Shown here piece after piece: positions 33,327 through 40,795 of a stretch of 54,667 nucleotides of DNA (the first letter of the stretch is position 1; each line of letters starts with the position of its first letter). The position numbers and the translations under genes were made by a program. The stretch is from a bacterium. Lineage in GTDB: Bacteria; Hydrothermota; DG-26; JAUXAN01. Below the pieces are notes generated by a model that was not told the origin of the DNA, searched no databases, and saw nothing but the letters and a program-made list of their open reading frames with translations. The DNA is taken from contig JAUXAN010000013.1 of NCBI GenBank assembly GCA_030619885.1, positions 1 to 54,667 of the forward strand, in the 5' to 3' direction.

Positions 33327-33517
33327 GGACGCAGATGAACCCCGTTAGAAAATTTGTTTATAAGGTGGAAGGAAATAATTCATTTGGTTTCCTCCTTTCT
33401 AACGGGGCAGGGACACAAAGAAAAAAATATTTATTAAATCTTGGTGGCTTTACCTTGGTGGTGAAAATTATCTGCGGTTATCTGCGGAAATCTGTCATAC
33501 GACCCGTATGGGCGTCC
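33327..33517 (+). mobile_element. Gene-less relative of the GxxExxY cassette with nested inserts
   Basis: Begins GGACGCAGAT one base after the NHL stop and ends with ATCTGCGGTTATCTGCGGAAATCTG...CGTCC, the same ends that bound the GxxExxY cassettes. Inside is a 68-bp hairpin element (33340-33407) that starts CCCCGTTAGAAAATTTG and ends CTTTCTAACGGGG, nearly identical to 52349-52416. The right end AATCTG-CGTCC is split by GTCATACGACCCGTATG (33494-33510). No gene in 33327-33524. Confidence 0.65.
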
Positions 33518-33524
33518 AATTAAT

Positions 33525-34682
33525 ATGTTCACCATTATTCATATAATTACGAAACTCGAACTTGGCGGTGCTCAACAGATTTTACTCAATACGATAAGAA
33601 GGCTTGACAGAGAGAAATTTAAAAATCTGTTAATAACTGGAACAGAAGGACTTTTAGTAGAAGATGCAAAAGAAATTCCAAATCTAAAAATATACTCCAT
33701 TCCTGAATTCATTCGTGAAGTCAATCCTGTCAAGGATTTTCTCGCCTTCTTCAAAGTCTATCGTATTTTGAAACTTACATCAGTTCATCGGCATCCAGTC
33801 ATTGTTCACACTCACGGCTCAAAGGGAGGCGTTATTGGAAGAAGCGCTGCCAGACTTGCAGGTATAAAAATAATCATACACACGATTCACGGGTTTGCTT
33901 TTCATAATTTCCAAAATAGGCTCTTGAAAACATTTTATGTGCTTGTGGAGAAATCCTGTGCAAAAATCTCAACAAAACTCATTGCCGCATCCTTTGCAAC
34001 AAAAGAAAAGGGGCTGAAAGCAGGTATCGGTAAGTCTCGGCTTTATAAAGTTATATACGAAAGCACACCAATAGAGGATTTTTTAAGAATCGAAGTTGCT
34101 ATTAAAAAAAAGAAGCGAGAACTTGGATTGGATACAGAAAAGAAGGTTGTAGGAACGATCTGTTGTTTCAAACCACAAAAGGCGCCGCTTGATTTCATAA
34201 AAGTTGCTAAAAGAGTTTCTGATAACTTCGATGATGTCCAATTCGTAATAGTCGGTGATGGAATGTTGAGAAATAAGATTGAGAGATTAGTTGAAGATTT
34301 AAAGATTGAAGAGAGAGTAAGACTCTTGGGTTGGAGAAGGGATGTAGCGGAGATAATACCTATCTTTGATATTTTCGTTTTGACATCACTCTGGGAAGGG
34401 CTTCCGTTAGTATTTGCCCAGGTTATGTGTCAGAAAAAGCCGATTGTGGCAACGGCGGTTGATGGAACGAAAGAGGCCGTTATAGATAGAGTGAATGGAT
34501 TTCTTGCAGAACCTCACGATATTGATGGAATCACCGATAAGGTCTTATTGTTACTGAGGAATGGAAAGCTATCAAAGAAGATGGGAGAAAATGGTAAGAA
34601 GACAGTCTGGAAATTTGACATTGATAATATGGTAAACCAGATTGAAAAACTCTACTGTGAGCAAATTAGACACTCATGGTGA
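33525..34682 (+). CDS. Glycosyltransferase family 4
   Basis: A 385-residue GT4. N-terminal acceptor loop IHIITKLELGGAQQILLNTI; VIVHTHGSKGGVIGRSAARL near residue 90; donor lobe with VGTICCFKPQKAPLDFIKVA near 210, VRLLGWRRDVAEIIPIFDIF near 265 and the E-x7-E block SLWEGLPLVFAQVMCQKKPI near 285. Codes immediately after a repeat that ends in AATTAAT. Followed by the hairpin at 34693 and then the oligosaccharyltransferase. Likely part of the same glycan programme; sugar unknown. Confidence 0.92.
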   Translation: MFTIIHIITKLELGGAQQILLNTIRRLDREKFKNLLITGTEGLLVEDAKEIPNLKIYSIPEFIREVNPVKDFLAFFKVYRILKLTSVHRHPVIVHTHGSKGGVIGRSAARLAGIKIIIHTIHGFAFHNFQNRLLKTFYVLVEKSCAKISTKLIAASFATKEKGLKAGIGKSRLYKVIYESTPIEDFLRIEVAIKKKKRELGLDTEKKVVGTICCFKPQKAPLDFIKVAKRVSDNFDDVQFVIVGDGMLRNKIERLVEDLKIEERVRLLGWRRDVAEIIPIFDIFVLTSLWEGLPLVFAQVMCQKKPIVATAVDGTKEAVIDRVNGFLAEPHDIDGITDKVLLLLRNGKLSKKMGENGKKTVWKFDIDNMVNQIEKLYCEQIRHSW

Positions 34683-34692
34683 GTCAGCGTTC

Positions 34693-34720
34693 ACCCAGCA
34701 CTTATGCATAGGTGCTGGGT
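34693..34720 (+). repeat. Hairpin between GT4 and oligosaccharyltransferase
   Basis: ACCCAGCAC (34693-34701) and GTGCTGGGT (34712-34720) form a perfect nine-base stem with loop TTATGCATAG. No T-tract, so it may be a processing hairpin or a palindromic repeat rather than a terminator. Confidence 0.5.
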
Positions 34721-34760
34721 TCATCTATATCAGATTTCGTGGCGTTCCGTCTTTTTTAAT

Positions 34761-37007
34761 ATGAGTAAGAAAGAATTTTTATTAGTTTTCTTGATTTCAT
34801 TATCCGCATTTGCTGTCAGAATGATCAATTTCAAATCCATTTTTGTCAATGGAATGGTCTTTTTTAACACTCCCGATGCTTATTATCATCTGAGGAGAAT
34901 AATGCTTATTCTGCACAACTTTCCCAAAATTCCGCATTTTGATTCATATATGGCATATCCTGACGGCGCTTATTGTATCTGGTCACCCTTCTTCGATTTT
35001 ATTGTAGCCTTTTTTGCGAAAATCGCAACTTTAGGTTATTCATCTAAACAGTTAGTAGAAACCGTCAGTGCATTGTTCCCACCTGTAATTGGTGCATTGA
35101 CTATATTTCCATTCTATTTGGTCGGCCGAGAGATATTTAATAAAAAAGTTGCATTCCTCTCTTCCGCCCTGCTTGTTTTTCTGCCGGGTAATATCTGGTA
35201 TAACCTCGCAGGAAATCTTGACCACGATGCAAGTAATAACTTTTATATCCTTTTTGCTGTTCTATTTCTATTCTATTCTTTAAAAAAGGAAAATAGAAGA
35301 AATCTATTCATATTATTATCAGGCATTTCTTTGGGTTTTTCTCTTTTAAACTGGCAGGGAAATCTATTCTTTGTAGCTATTATAACACTCTTTGGTGTTT
35401 TAGAAGCAATTAGAGAGTTAACTGCGGATAAGAAAAATAGTATTATCTTTGTTTTTGTCGGTATCTTACTGATTTCGATGTTTACTATCTTACCATTTTC
35501 AATCTACCCGTTGAATAATGAGAATACAAAATTCACTTATCTATCTTTGAGTTGGTTTCACCTTCTTTTTCTTCTACTTTGCACACTCCCATTTATTTAT
35601 ATCTATTTGTTCAAAAAACTTCGCATTGGGAATTTGGGACGAAGTCCAGTCTATCAATATCTCCTGTTCTTTCTAATTTTGGGGGGAACTTTTTTAATTA
35701 TTTCGCTCATTCCACACGAATTCATCCAAAATATTATAAGGGGATTTGATTTTATAAGAAGAAAAGATGTTTGGTTAAGTTATATCACTGAATTCCAGCC
35801 TCTTTTCTTCTGGATGGGAGGATTCACCAGGATATTCCCCGAAGTTACTCTTTCTATGTTTGTATATACCTGGCCTCTGGTCTTAATTGTAATGTCTTTA
35901 GAAATTAGAAAAACTTCTCAAAAAGCCAAATCATATCTGTTTTTTATAATCTGGACATCTGTAAATGGTGTATTAGCATTCAGTGAGAGAAGATTTACAG
36001 TATTTTTTTCTATTAGCATAACACTTCTATCAGGGTATTTCTTTTATATTGCATGGAAAGCGCTGGAATCTCGGAGAAAAAAGAAGTTATTTCACTTGAT
36101 GATCCTTGTTGGTCTTGGTTTTTTTATATTTAAACCGATTATCTCTCCTTTCACTGATGGCACTTTCCATGGTGGTATAATAACAGAGCAAGTTTTCAAT
36201 TCTTCACTCTGGCTCAGAGAAAATACTCCATCTACAGCTTATTACCTGCAACCTTCGAAAAAGCCCGAATATGGAATCCTTGTCCACTGGAGCGAAGGAC
36301 ACTATATCAAATATTTGGGAGAAAGACCTGTTGCAATCGACAATTTCGGCAATATGAACCCAGGTTTCAACGAATCCTCTGCTTTCTTTCTTGCCGAAAA
36401 TGAAGAACAGGTTTCATCTTATATCACCTCCAAAAGAATAAGATATTTATTCTTAATGCCTTCCATTGCAGACCTCTCTATGTACTGTGATATTGAGAAA
36501 ATTAATCGAAGAGAATATTACGCACCCATTGAAGGAGGTATATCTTTTACAAAAAAGTATTTCTCTCTTATAGAGACGAGACTGTATTTTGGAGATGGTT
36601 CATTTTGGTTGATAAACAACTTTGAACTGCCTGCTGTTCAACATTTCCGACTTGTTTTTGAATCCAATAAGACCACCCAGTTTATTGATGAAAGCAAGGC
36701 ACCTGTAAAAATATTTGAGTATGTTAAAGGCGCCAAAGTTGTTGGCAATGTTGCGCCTTTTCATGAAGTCACTGCTTCAATAAAATTGAAGACAAACACA
36801 GGCAGGGAGTTCAAGTATATTTCAAAGATAATGGCGGATGAAGAAGGCAAGTTTTGTTCGACATTACCATACTCGACTTTAGATTATCCGCCAGATGTAA
36901 CACCACAAAGTAGATGGGTTATAGAATCAGGTAAAAAGAGAATATTATTAGACATAGATGAGAAACAGGTTCAAAACGGTAGTAAAATCTACCTATTTTC
37001 TCCTTGA
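34761..37007 (+). CDS. STT3/PglB-like oligosaccharyltransferase
   Basis: A 748-residue polytopic protein with about twelve hydrophobic helices followed by a soluble C-terminal domain of ~270 residues. The first external loop contains TPDAYYHLRRIM, the Asp-containing loop that binds metal and acceptor in STT3 proteins. The soluble domain opens with VHWSEGHYIKYLGERP, occupying the place of the WWDYG acceptor-binding motif and its downstream YxxxxxxRP pattern. Such enzymes transfer lipid-linked glycans en bloc to Asn (or Ser/Thr) of exported proteins. The ATG at 34761 is preceded by TTTTTTTAAT with no Shine-Dalgarno. The two pilin genes follow directly, making pilin a plausible acceptor. Confidence 0.8.
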   Translation: MSKKEFLLVFLISLSAFAVRMINFKSIFVNGMVFFNTPDAYYHLRRIMLILHNFPKIPHFDSYMAYPDGAYCIWSPFFDFIVAFFAKIATLGYSSKQLVETVSALFPPVIGALTIFPFYLVGREIFNKKVAFLSSALLVFLPGNIWYNLAGNLDHDASNNFYILFAVLFLFYSLKKENRRNLFILLSGISLGFSLLNWQGNLFFVAIITLFGVLEAIRELTADKKNSIIFVFVGILLISMFTILPFSIYPLNNENTKFTYLSLSWFHLLFLLLCTLPFIYIYLFKKLRIGNLGRSPVYQYLLFFLILGGTFLIISLIPHEFIQNIIRGFDFIRRKDVWLSYITEFQPLFFWMGGFTRIFPEVTLSMFVYTWPLVLIVMSLEIRKTSQKAKSYLFFIIWTSVNGVLAFSERRFTVFFSISITLLSGYFFYIAWKALESRRKKKLFHLMILVGLGFFIFKPIISPFTDGTFHGGIITEQVFNSSLWLRENTPSTAYYLQPSKKPEYGILVHWSEGHYIKYLGERPVAIDNFGNMNPGFNESSAFFLAENEEQVSSYITSKRIRYLFLMPSIADLSMYCDIEKINRREYYAPIEGGISFTKKYFSLIETRLYFGDGSFWLINNFELPAVQHFRLVFESNKTTQFIDESKAPVKIFEYVKGAKVVGNVAPFHEVTASIKLKTNTGREFKYISKIMADEEGKFCSTLPYSTLDYPPDVTPQSRWVIESGKKRILLDIDEKQVQNGSKIYLFSP

Positions 37008-37032
37008 CAAGTTTTCTTAATGTTTATATAAG
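37004..37032 (+). promoter_or_regulatory. Sigma-70 type promoter of pilin 1
   Basis: TTGACA at 37004-37009 overlaps the stop codon of the preceding gene; 17-base spacer; TATAAG at 37027-37032. Leader about 37 bases with GGGAGG before the ATG. Confidence 0.65.
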
Positions 37033-37075
37033 TATTAATAAAATATCGGATTGAACACATGCTTGGGAGGGTAGT

Positions 37076-37591
37076 ATGCGTGGATTTACCCTAATAGAAT
37101 TGATGATAACCGTTGTAATAATTGGGATTTTAGCGGCTATTGCTATACCAAATTACATAACAATTAGGATTAATGCCCTCGAGGCTTCTGTAAAGGCTAA
37201 TATGCATACTATCAATCTTGCTACTGAACAATTCGCAATTCTGGCTGATGGATTTTACCCGGGTGATATAAATACGAAAGTAGATGATATTCTTTGGAAT
37301 GGGGATATGCACTCTTTGGCAGCGGGCAGACGCATGCCTCCTTTTCCCAATAATGCGCTCGTTTGTCCTCACTTCGGCTTTAAAAATCCGATTGAAACGG
37401 ATAACAATGTTATTGATAATGATGGCGATGGTCCACCACCTCCTGCAACGGTAAGAGGCTGCTGTTATTATACAGGCTACAAGATTGATAAGGTTACTCC
37501 TTCAGGTAATGGTGAAAAGGCTTTTGGTTATAAAATTTCCGCTTATGGTCATACTAAGCCGTTAAATCTTATCCTAACATCAGGACAATAA
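37076..37591 (+). CDS. Type IV pilin-like protein (pilin 1)
   Basis: A 171-residue prepilin. The leader is only MRG, cleaved before FTLIELMITVVIIGILAAIA, the N-methylated hydrophobic helix with Glu5. The downstream segment MHTINLATEQFAILADGFYP matches the equivalent part of pilin 2. Extra residues around 78-105 (NGDMHSLAAGRRMPPFPNN) form an insertion absent from pilin 2. Two cysteines (CPHFGF, GCCYY) may form a disulphide. GGGAGG lies upstream of ATG. No N-X-S/T site is present in the mature globular part that I can find, unlike pilin 2. Confidence 0.9.
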   Translation: MRGFTLIELMITVVIIGILAAIAIPNYITIRINALEASVKANMHTINLATEQFAILADGFYPGDINTKVDDILWNGDMHSLAAGRRMPPFPNNALVCPHFGFKNPIETDNNVIDNDGDGPPPPATVRGCCYYTGYKIDKVTPSGNGEKAFGYKISAYGHTKPLNLILTSGQ

Positions 37592-37603
37592 GAAAAAATT
37601 ATG

Positions 37604-38033
37604 GGACGCAGATTCTCATGATTTTAAATATAAAGATATAACCGAAAAAATCATCAAGGCTTTTTACCAAGTATATAATACACTCGGCTATGGATTCTTG
37701 GAAAAAGTGTACGAGAATGCAATGTTAATAGAACTGAAAAAATTAGGTCTTACTGCTATTCCACAGTCTCCGATCAAAGTGTATTATGAAGAGCAAATAA
37801 TCGGGGAGTATCTTGCAGATATATTAATAGATGGAAAAGTAATAGTCGAGATTAAATCAGCAAAAAGTCTGGCGGAAGAGCATGAAGCACAATTATTAAA
37901 TTACTTGAAAGCAACTGATATAGAAGTCGGTTTATTACTGAACTTTGGTCCTAAACCAGAAATTAAGCGCAAGGCATTTGATAATTTGAGGAAGTAATAA
38001 TAAATCTGCGGTTATCTGCGTAAATCTGCGTCC
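37604..38033 (+). mobile_element. GxxExxY cassette 1 (terminal inverted repeats)
   Basis: A 430-bp unit with perfect 11-bp inverted ends: GGACGCAGATT (37604-37614) and AATCTGCGTCC (38023-38033). The right end has three tandem ATCTGCG units. It starts 12 bases after the pilin 1 stop and ends just before the pilin 2 regulatory region. It contains a single GxxExxY reading frame and almost nothing else. Confidence 0.65.
37617..37997 (+). CDS. GxxExxY family protein (PDDEXK-like), copy 1
   Basis: About 126 residues are encoded in one open frame from the cassette left end: HDFKYKDITEKIIKAFYQVY, then the family motif GFLEKVYENAM, PIKVYYEEQIIGEYLADILI, the nuclease-like KVIVEIKSAKSL (D-ExK arrangement), and LLNYLKATDIEVGLLLNFGP. 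No ATG exists before the motif; the first in-frame ATG is at 37698 (MLIELKK is preceded by MEKVYENA in another reading of the start), which would cut the conserved N-terminus, so a TTG/ATT start or a cryptic start must be assumed. GxxExxY proteins are uncharacterised; nuclease activity is inferred from fold predictions for the family. Confidence 0.65.
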   Translation, partial: HDFKYKDITEKIIKAFYQVYNTLGYGFLEKVYENAMLIELKKLGLTAIPQSPIKVYYEEQIIGEYLADILIDGKVIVEIKSAKSLAEEHEAQLLNYLKATDIEVGLLLNFGPKPEIKRKAFDNLRK

Positions 38034-38039
38034 AGTTTC

Positions 38040-38071
38040 TGCAATAGTTTTCGCATTTTGCAATAGTTTTA
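38040..38071 (+). promoter_or_regulatory. Direct repeats, candidate sigma-54 activator site
   Basis: TGCAATAGTTTT occurs at 38040-38051 and 38059-38070, spaced 19 bases apart, about 105-135 bases upstream of the sigma-54 promoter. Position and spacing suit a bacterial enhancer-binding protein such as a PilR-type activator; no activator gene is visible in the window. Confidence 0.5.
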
Positions 38072-38176
38072 CAAGTTTATTATATAGCATTTTCCATGTT
38101 CTTTGAAAATAAATAAAAATACCTGTGTAAAATAAAGGGAAATATGGATTCCATTTCTCCTCGTGTACACCTTTTC

Positions 38177-38192
38177 TGGCATAGTTCTTGCA
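38177..38192 (+). promoter_or_regulatory. Sigma-54 promoter of pilin 2
   Basis: TGGCATAGTTCTTGCA matches the consensus TGGCAYRNNNNTTGCA at every fixed position. The predicted transcript begins near 38203, about 98 bases before the pilin ATG. Sigma-54 control of pilA through PilR is established in several bacteria. Confidence 0.8.
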
Positions 38193-38300
38193 CATATAAT
38201 AATTGCTTAGTAATTATAGTTGTTCTTTGGAAAAAGGATTATCTATTTTAAAAAATCAGCGATCCAGGATCAAGGATCTAGCAAAAAGGAGGTGAACAAA

Positions 38301-38780
38301 ATGAAAGCAAGAGGATTTACTTTGATTGAATTGATGATTGTGGTAGTGATTATCGGAATTCTAGCTGCGATTGCTATACCGAATTTTATCTCTATGCAAG
38401 AGAGGGCAAAAGAGGCCGCGGTCAAATCGAATATGCACACTGTCCAATTAACCACAGAGGACTGGGCTGTTCAAGCAGATGGAGCCTATCCGCCGGATGT
38501 TAACACAGATATCCCCGGAAAGGATCTAGGAGATATGCTGCCATCTAATTTTAAGAATCCTATCACTGGTAATACTAACAAGCATGGCAGTAGTGCTGGA
38601 GACTATGCCTTTTATTCGATAGCGAAAAATAGTGCTGCACCCTCAGCCGTAAATAAAGGGGCGGTATGCTATATAGGATATGGAGCCTTCGGTGCCAACA
38701 CTACTCTCGCTAGCTCATACACTATTACAGGAGGCAGAGCGAATGGGACCCCGCTTATGTGGCTTTCTGCTGGACAGTGA
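38301..38780 (+). CDS. Type IV major pilin-like protein (pilin 2)
   Basis: A 159-residue prepilin with leader MKARG cleaved before FTLIELMIVVVIIGILAAIA. The mature globular part has MHTVQLTTEDWAVQADGAYP, shared with pilin 1. It has two N-X-T sequons, NTT near residue 133 and NGT near residue 148, close to the C-terminus. AAGGAGGTGA lies six bases upstream of the ATG; the longer frame at 38220 would start before this site. Expression is expected from the sigma-54 promoter, and a strong terminator follows, so it is a single-gene, highly expressed unit; it is the likely main pilus subunit. Confidence 0.93.
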   Translation: MKARGFTLIELMIVVVIIGILAAIAIPNFISMQERAKEAAVKSNMHTVQLTTEDWAVQADGAYPPDVNTDIPGKDLGDMLPSNFKNPITGNTNKHGSSAGDYAFYSIAKNSAAPSAVNKGAVCYIGYGAFGANTTLASSYTITGGRANGTPLMWLSAGQ

Positions 38781-38795
38781 TTGAATAACTTCTAT

Positions 38796-38830
38796 AGGGA
38801 CAAACCTTCGGGTTTGTCCCTATTTTTATT
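38796..38830 (+). terminator. Rho-independent terminator after pilin 2
   Basis: AGGGACAAACC - TTCG - GGTTTGTCCCT, an 11-base perfect stem with a UUCG tetraloop, followed by ATTTTTATT. Very strong. Confidence 0.95.
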
Positions 38831-38857
38831 TGAAAAGGACTTTCTTGTAATGATTTC

Positions 38858-38885
38858 TTGACATATTTTGTGCCATACATATAAG
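38858..38885 (+). promoter_or_regulatory. Sigma-70 type promoter of the DUF2723 gene
   Basis: TTGACA at 38858-38863, 16-base spacer, TATAAG at 38880-38885; leader about 86 bases. Confidence 0.55.
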
Positions 38886-38977
38886 ACTGATGTATACATA
38901 AAAATTATTTTTCTAATACTTCTATTAGTATAAAATGATTAAATCTACTTAATGTATATAGTCAGAATTTCAATAGC

Positions 38978-40783
38978 ATGAATTTTTCAAGGAAGATAAC
39001 GCCATTATGTTTTTTGATTCTTATCTTTTTCATATACTATTTTTTTGCCTGCCGCTCTCTCTATTTTGAAGATTCTTCCGAGTTTGTTACTGTCTCTTTC
39101 GCGCTCGGTATAGCCCATCCACCCGGATATCCCTTATATGTACTCCTTGGAAGAATTTTTTCGCTTCTGCCAATTGAGAATATCCCTTTTAAAATAAACA
39201 TTTTATCGGGATTCTTTGGCACCCTCACAATTTTCTTCTTGTATTTAATCATCAAATCTATCTCGAACTCTGAAATACTCGCTGTCTCTTCAAGTCTCTT
39301 GTTTGCATTTACACCAACTTTTTGGTCATCCAGCGAATTTGCAGAAGTGTATTCACTTAATGCACTCTTTGTAGCGATTTTAATCTATCTCGTGGTTAAA
39401 ACAAAAAACCCTCTATTATTCTCTTATCTGTTTGGATTAGGACTTTGTAATCATCACTCCCTTTTTTTAATTCTACCTGCGATATTTTTTATTAAAAATT
39501 GGAATAAGAAGAAGATAATTTCATCACTCCTTCTTTTTCTTTTCGGTCTAACTTTGTATCTCTATATTCCAATAAGAGCCGGTTGTTCTCCTCAATTGGA
39601 CTGGTATGGCCCCACAAATGTTGGGGACACTATAAAACATATCACCCGAGAGTACTATTGGGCTCCAGGATCAAGAGCAAGGACATTTTTTATATTCTCC
39701 CAGCAACTGAGATACTTTTTTACAACTCTTCTTCACGAATTCTGGCTCTTCAGTATCGTTGGATTTCTCGGAATCTTTCTCTGTTTTAAAAAAGAAAGAT
39801 ATAAAATGCTCCTTTTACTTCTGTTTATCTCCTTTACATTAGGAGTGATAGTATATACTAATTTTCCCCTCACAAAAATAGAGTGGGATCTTTCAAAAGT
39901 ATTTTTCATACCCGCTTTTTTTATATTCACCGTCTTCTGCGGAGTAGGACTCGATTTTTGTGGTAAGAAACTGAAACCATTTTTTATATACCCTGTTATT
40001 TTAGGTTTGGTTTTCTATATATTTTCAAAAAATCTTTCAAGTTGTTCAAAAAGAAATTATTTTTATGTGGAGGACTGGATTAAAAATGTCTACAAAACTC
40101 TGCCTGAAAATTCAGCGTTTTTTGTGGATGGTGATACAGAGACTTTCTCATTAGCATATTCTCAGTTTGTGGATAAGAAAAGACAGGACATCGAAATTTA
40201 CGATTACTATGGCAATATATTCCCCAATATTTACGAAAAGAATTTTCCGGAAATAGATGAAGAACATCAGAAAAAGATCCGCGGTAAGATAATAGAATCC
40301 TGTTTGGCAAAAGGGAAACTGGTATATCTCAATAACATCAGTGATATAACACTTTCAGAAAATTATAGAATAGAACAGGAAGGTATACTCCATAGGGTGA
40401 TACCCAAATATGTTCACATAGAAAAAAGGAAGTTTGACTATACTCTCCATGGTTCGTTTGAAGTTTGGACTAATGAAGACTATTTGACTCGCTTTTTTAT
40501 CGCCCAAACACTTTTTTTTGTCTCAACATATGAAGAAAATGATAAACTTCTCAATATAGTTAAGAAATTAGCATGGGATATACCCGAGTTCAGATTGGGA
40601 ATAGCCAGATTTTATACATCTCAAGGGCTAAAGGAAGAAGCAATGAGAGAGCTTTATGAGATTCTTATGTTAGACCCTTTTTATAAAGATACCTATATAG
40701 ATCTCATCGAACTTTTGGGGAAAGAAAGGGTTGAAGAGGCTCATAAAATAAGGAAAAAGATGCAGAAATACTGTCCAGAATAG
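38978..40783 (+). CDS. DUF2723 / PMT-like membrane glycosyltransferase
   Basis: A 601-residue polytopic protein. The first external loop reads YFEDSSEFVTVSFALGIAHP followed by PGYPLYVLLGRIFS, the D-x-E...GIAHPPGYPLY signature of DUF2723, a PMT-fold family. About eleven hydrophobic helices reach residue ~360, and a soluble domain follows, ending in TPR-like helices (GLKEEAMRELYEILMLDPFY). It probably uses a polyprenyl-linked sugar at the outer face of the membrane; acceptor unknown. Starts a three-gene run of membrane glycosyltransferases (this gene, a pseudogene, and the gene at 41496). Confidence 0.85.
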   Translation: MNFSRKITPLCFLILIFFIYYFFACRSLYFEDSSEFVTVSFALGIAHPPGYPLYVLLGRIFSLLPIENIPFKINILSGFFGTLTIFFLYLIIKSISNSEILAVSSSLLFAFTPTFWSSSEFAEVYSLNALFVAILIYLVVKTKNPLLFSYLFGLGLCNHHSLFLILPAIFFIKNWNKKKIISSLLLFLFGLTLYLYIPIRAGCSPQLDWYGPTNVGDTIKHITREYYWAPGSRARTFFIFSQQLRYFFTTLLHEFWLFSIVGFLGIFLCFKKERYKMLLLLLFISFTLGVIVYTNFPLTKIEWDLSKVFFIPAFFIFTVFCGVGLDFCGKKLKPFFIYPVILGLVFYIFSKNLSSCSKRNYFYVEDWIKNVYKTLPENSAFFVDGDTETFSLAYSQFVDKKRQDIEIYDYYGNIFPNIYEKNFPEIDEEHQKKIRGKIIESCLAKGKLVYLNNISDITLSENYRIEQEGILHRVIPKYVHIEKRKFDYTLHGSFEVWTNEDYLTRFFIAQTLFFVSTYEENDKLLNIVKKLAWDIPEFRLGIARFYTSQGLKEEAMRELYEILMLDPFYKDTYIDLIELLGKERVEEAHKIRKKMQKYCPE

Positions 40784-40795
40784 AATTTCATAGTT

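Noticed and set aside
33293-33523. Plus-strand frame of 76 codons overlapping the end of the NHL gene
   Set aside because: Apart from the overlap it is made only of repeat sequence (NPVRKF...LLSNG), with no homology beyond the repeat.
38220-38300. Longer N-terminus of pilin 2
   Set aside because: Prepilin leaders are short, and the strong AAGGAGGTGA sits just before ATG 38301.
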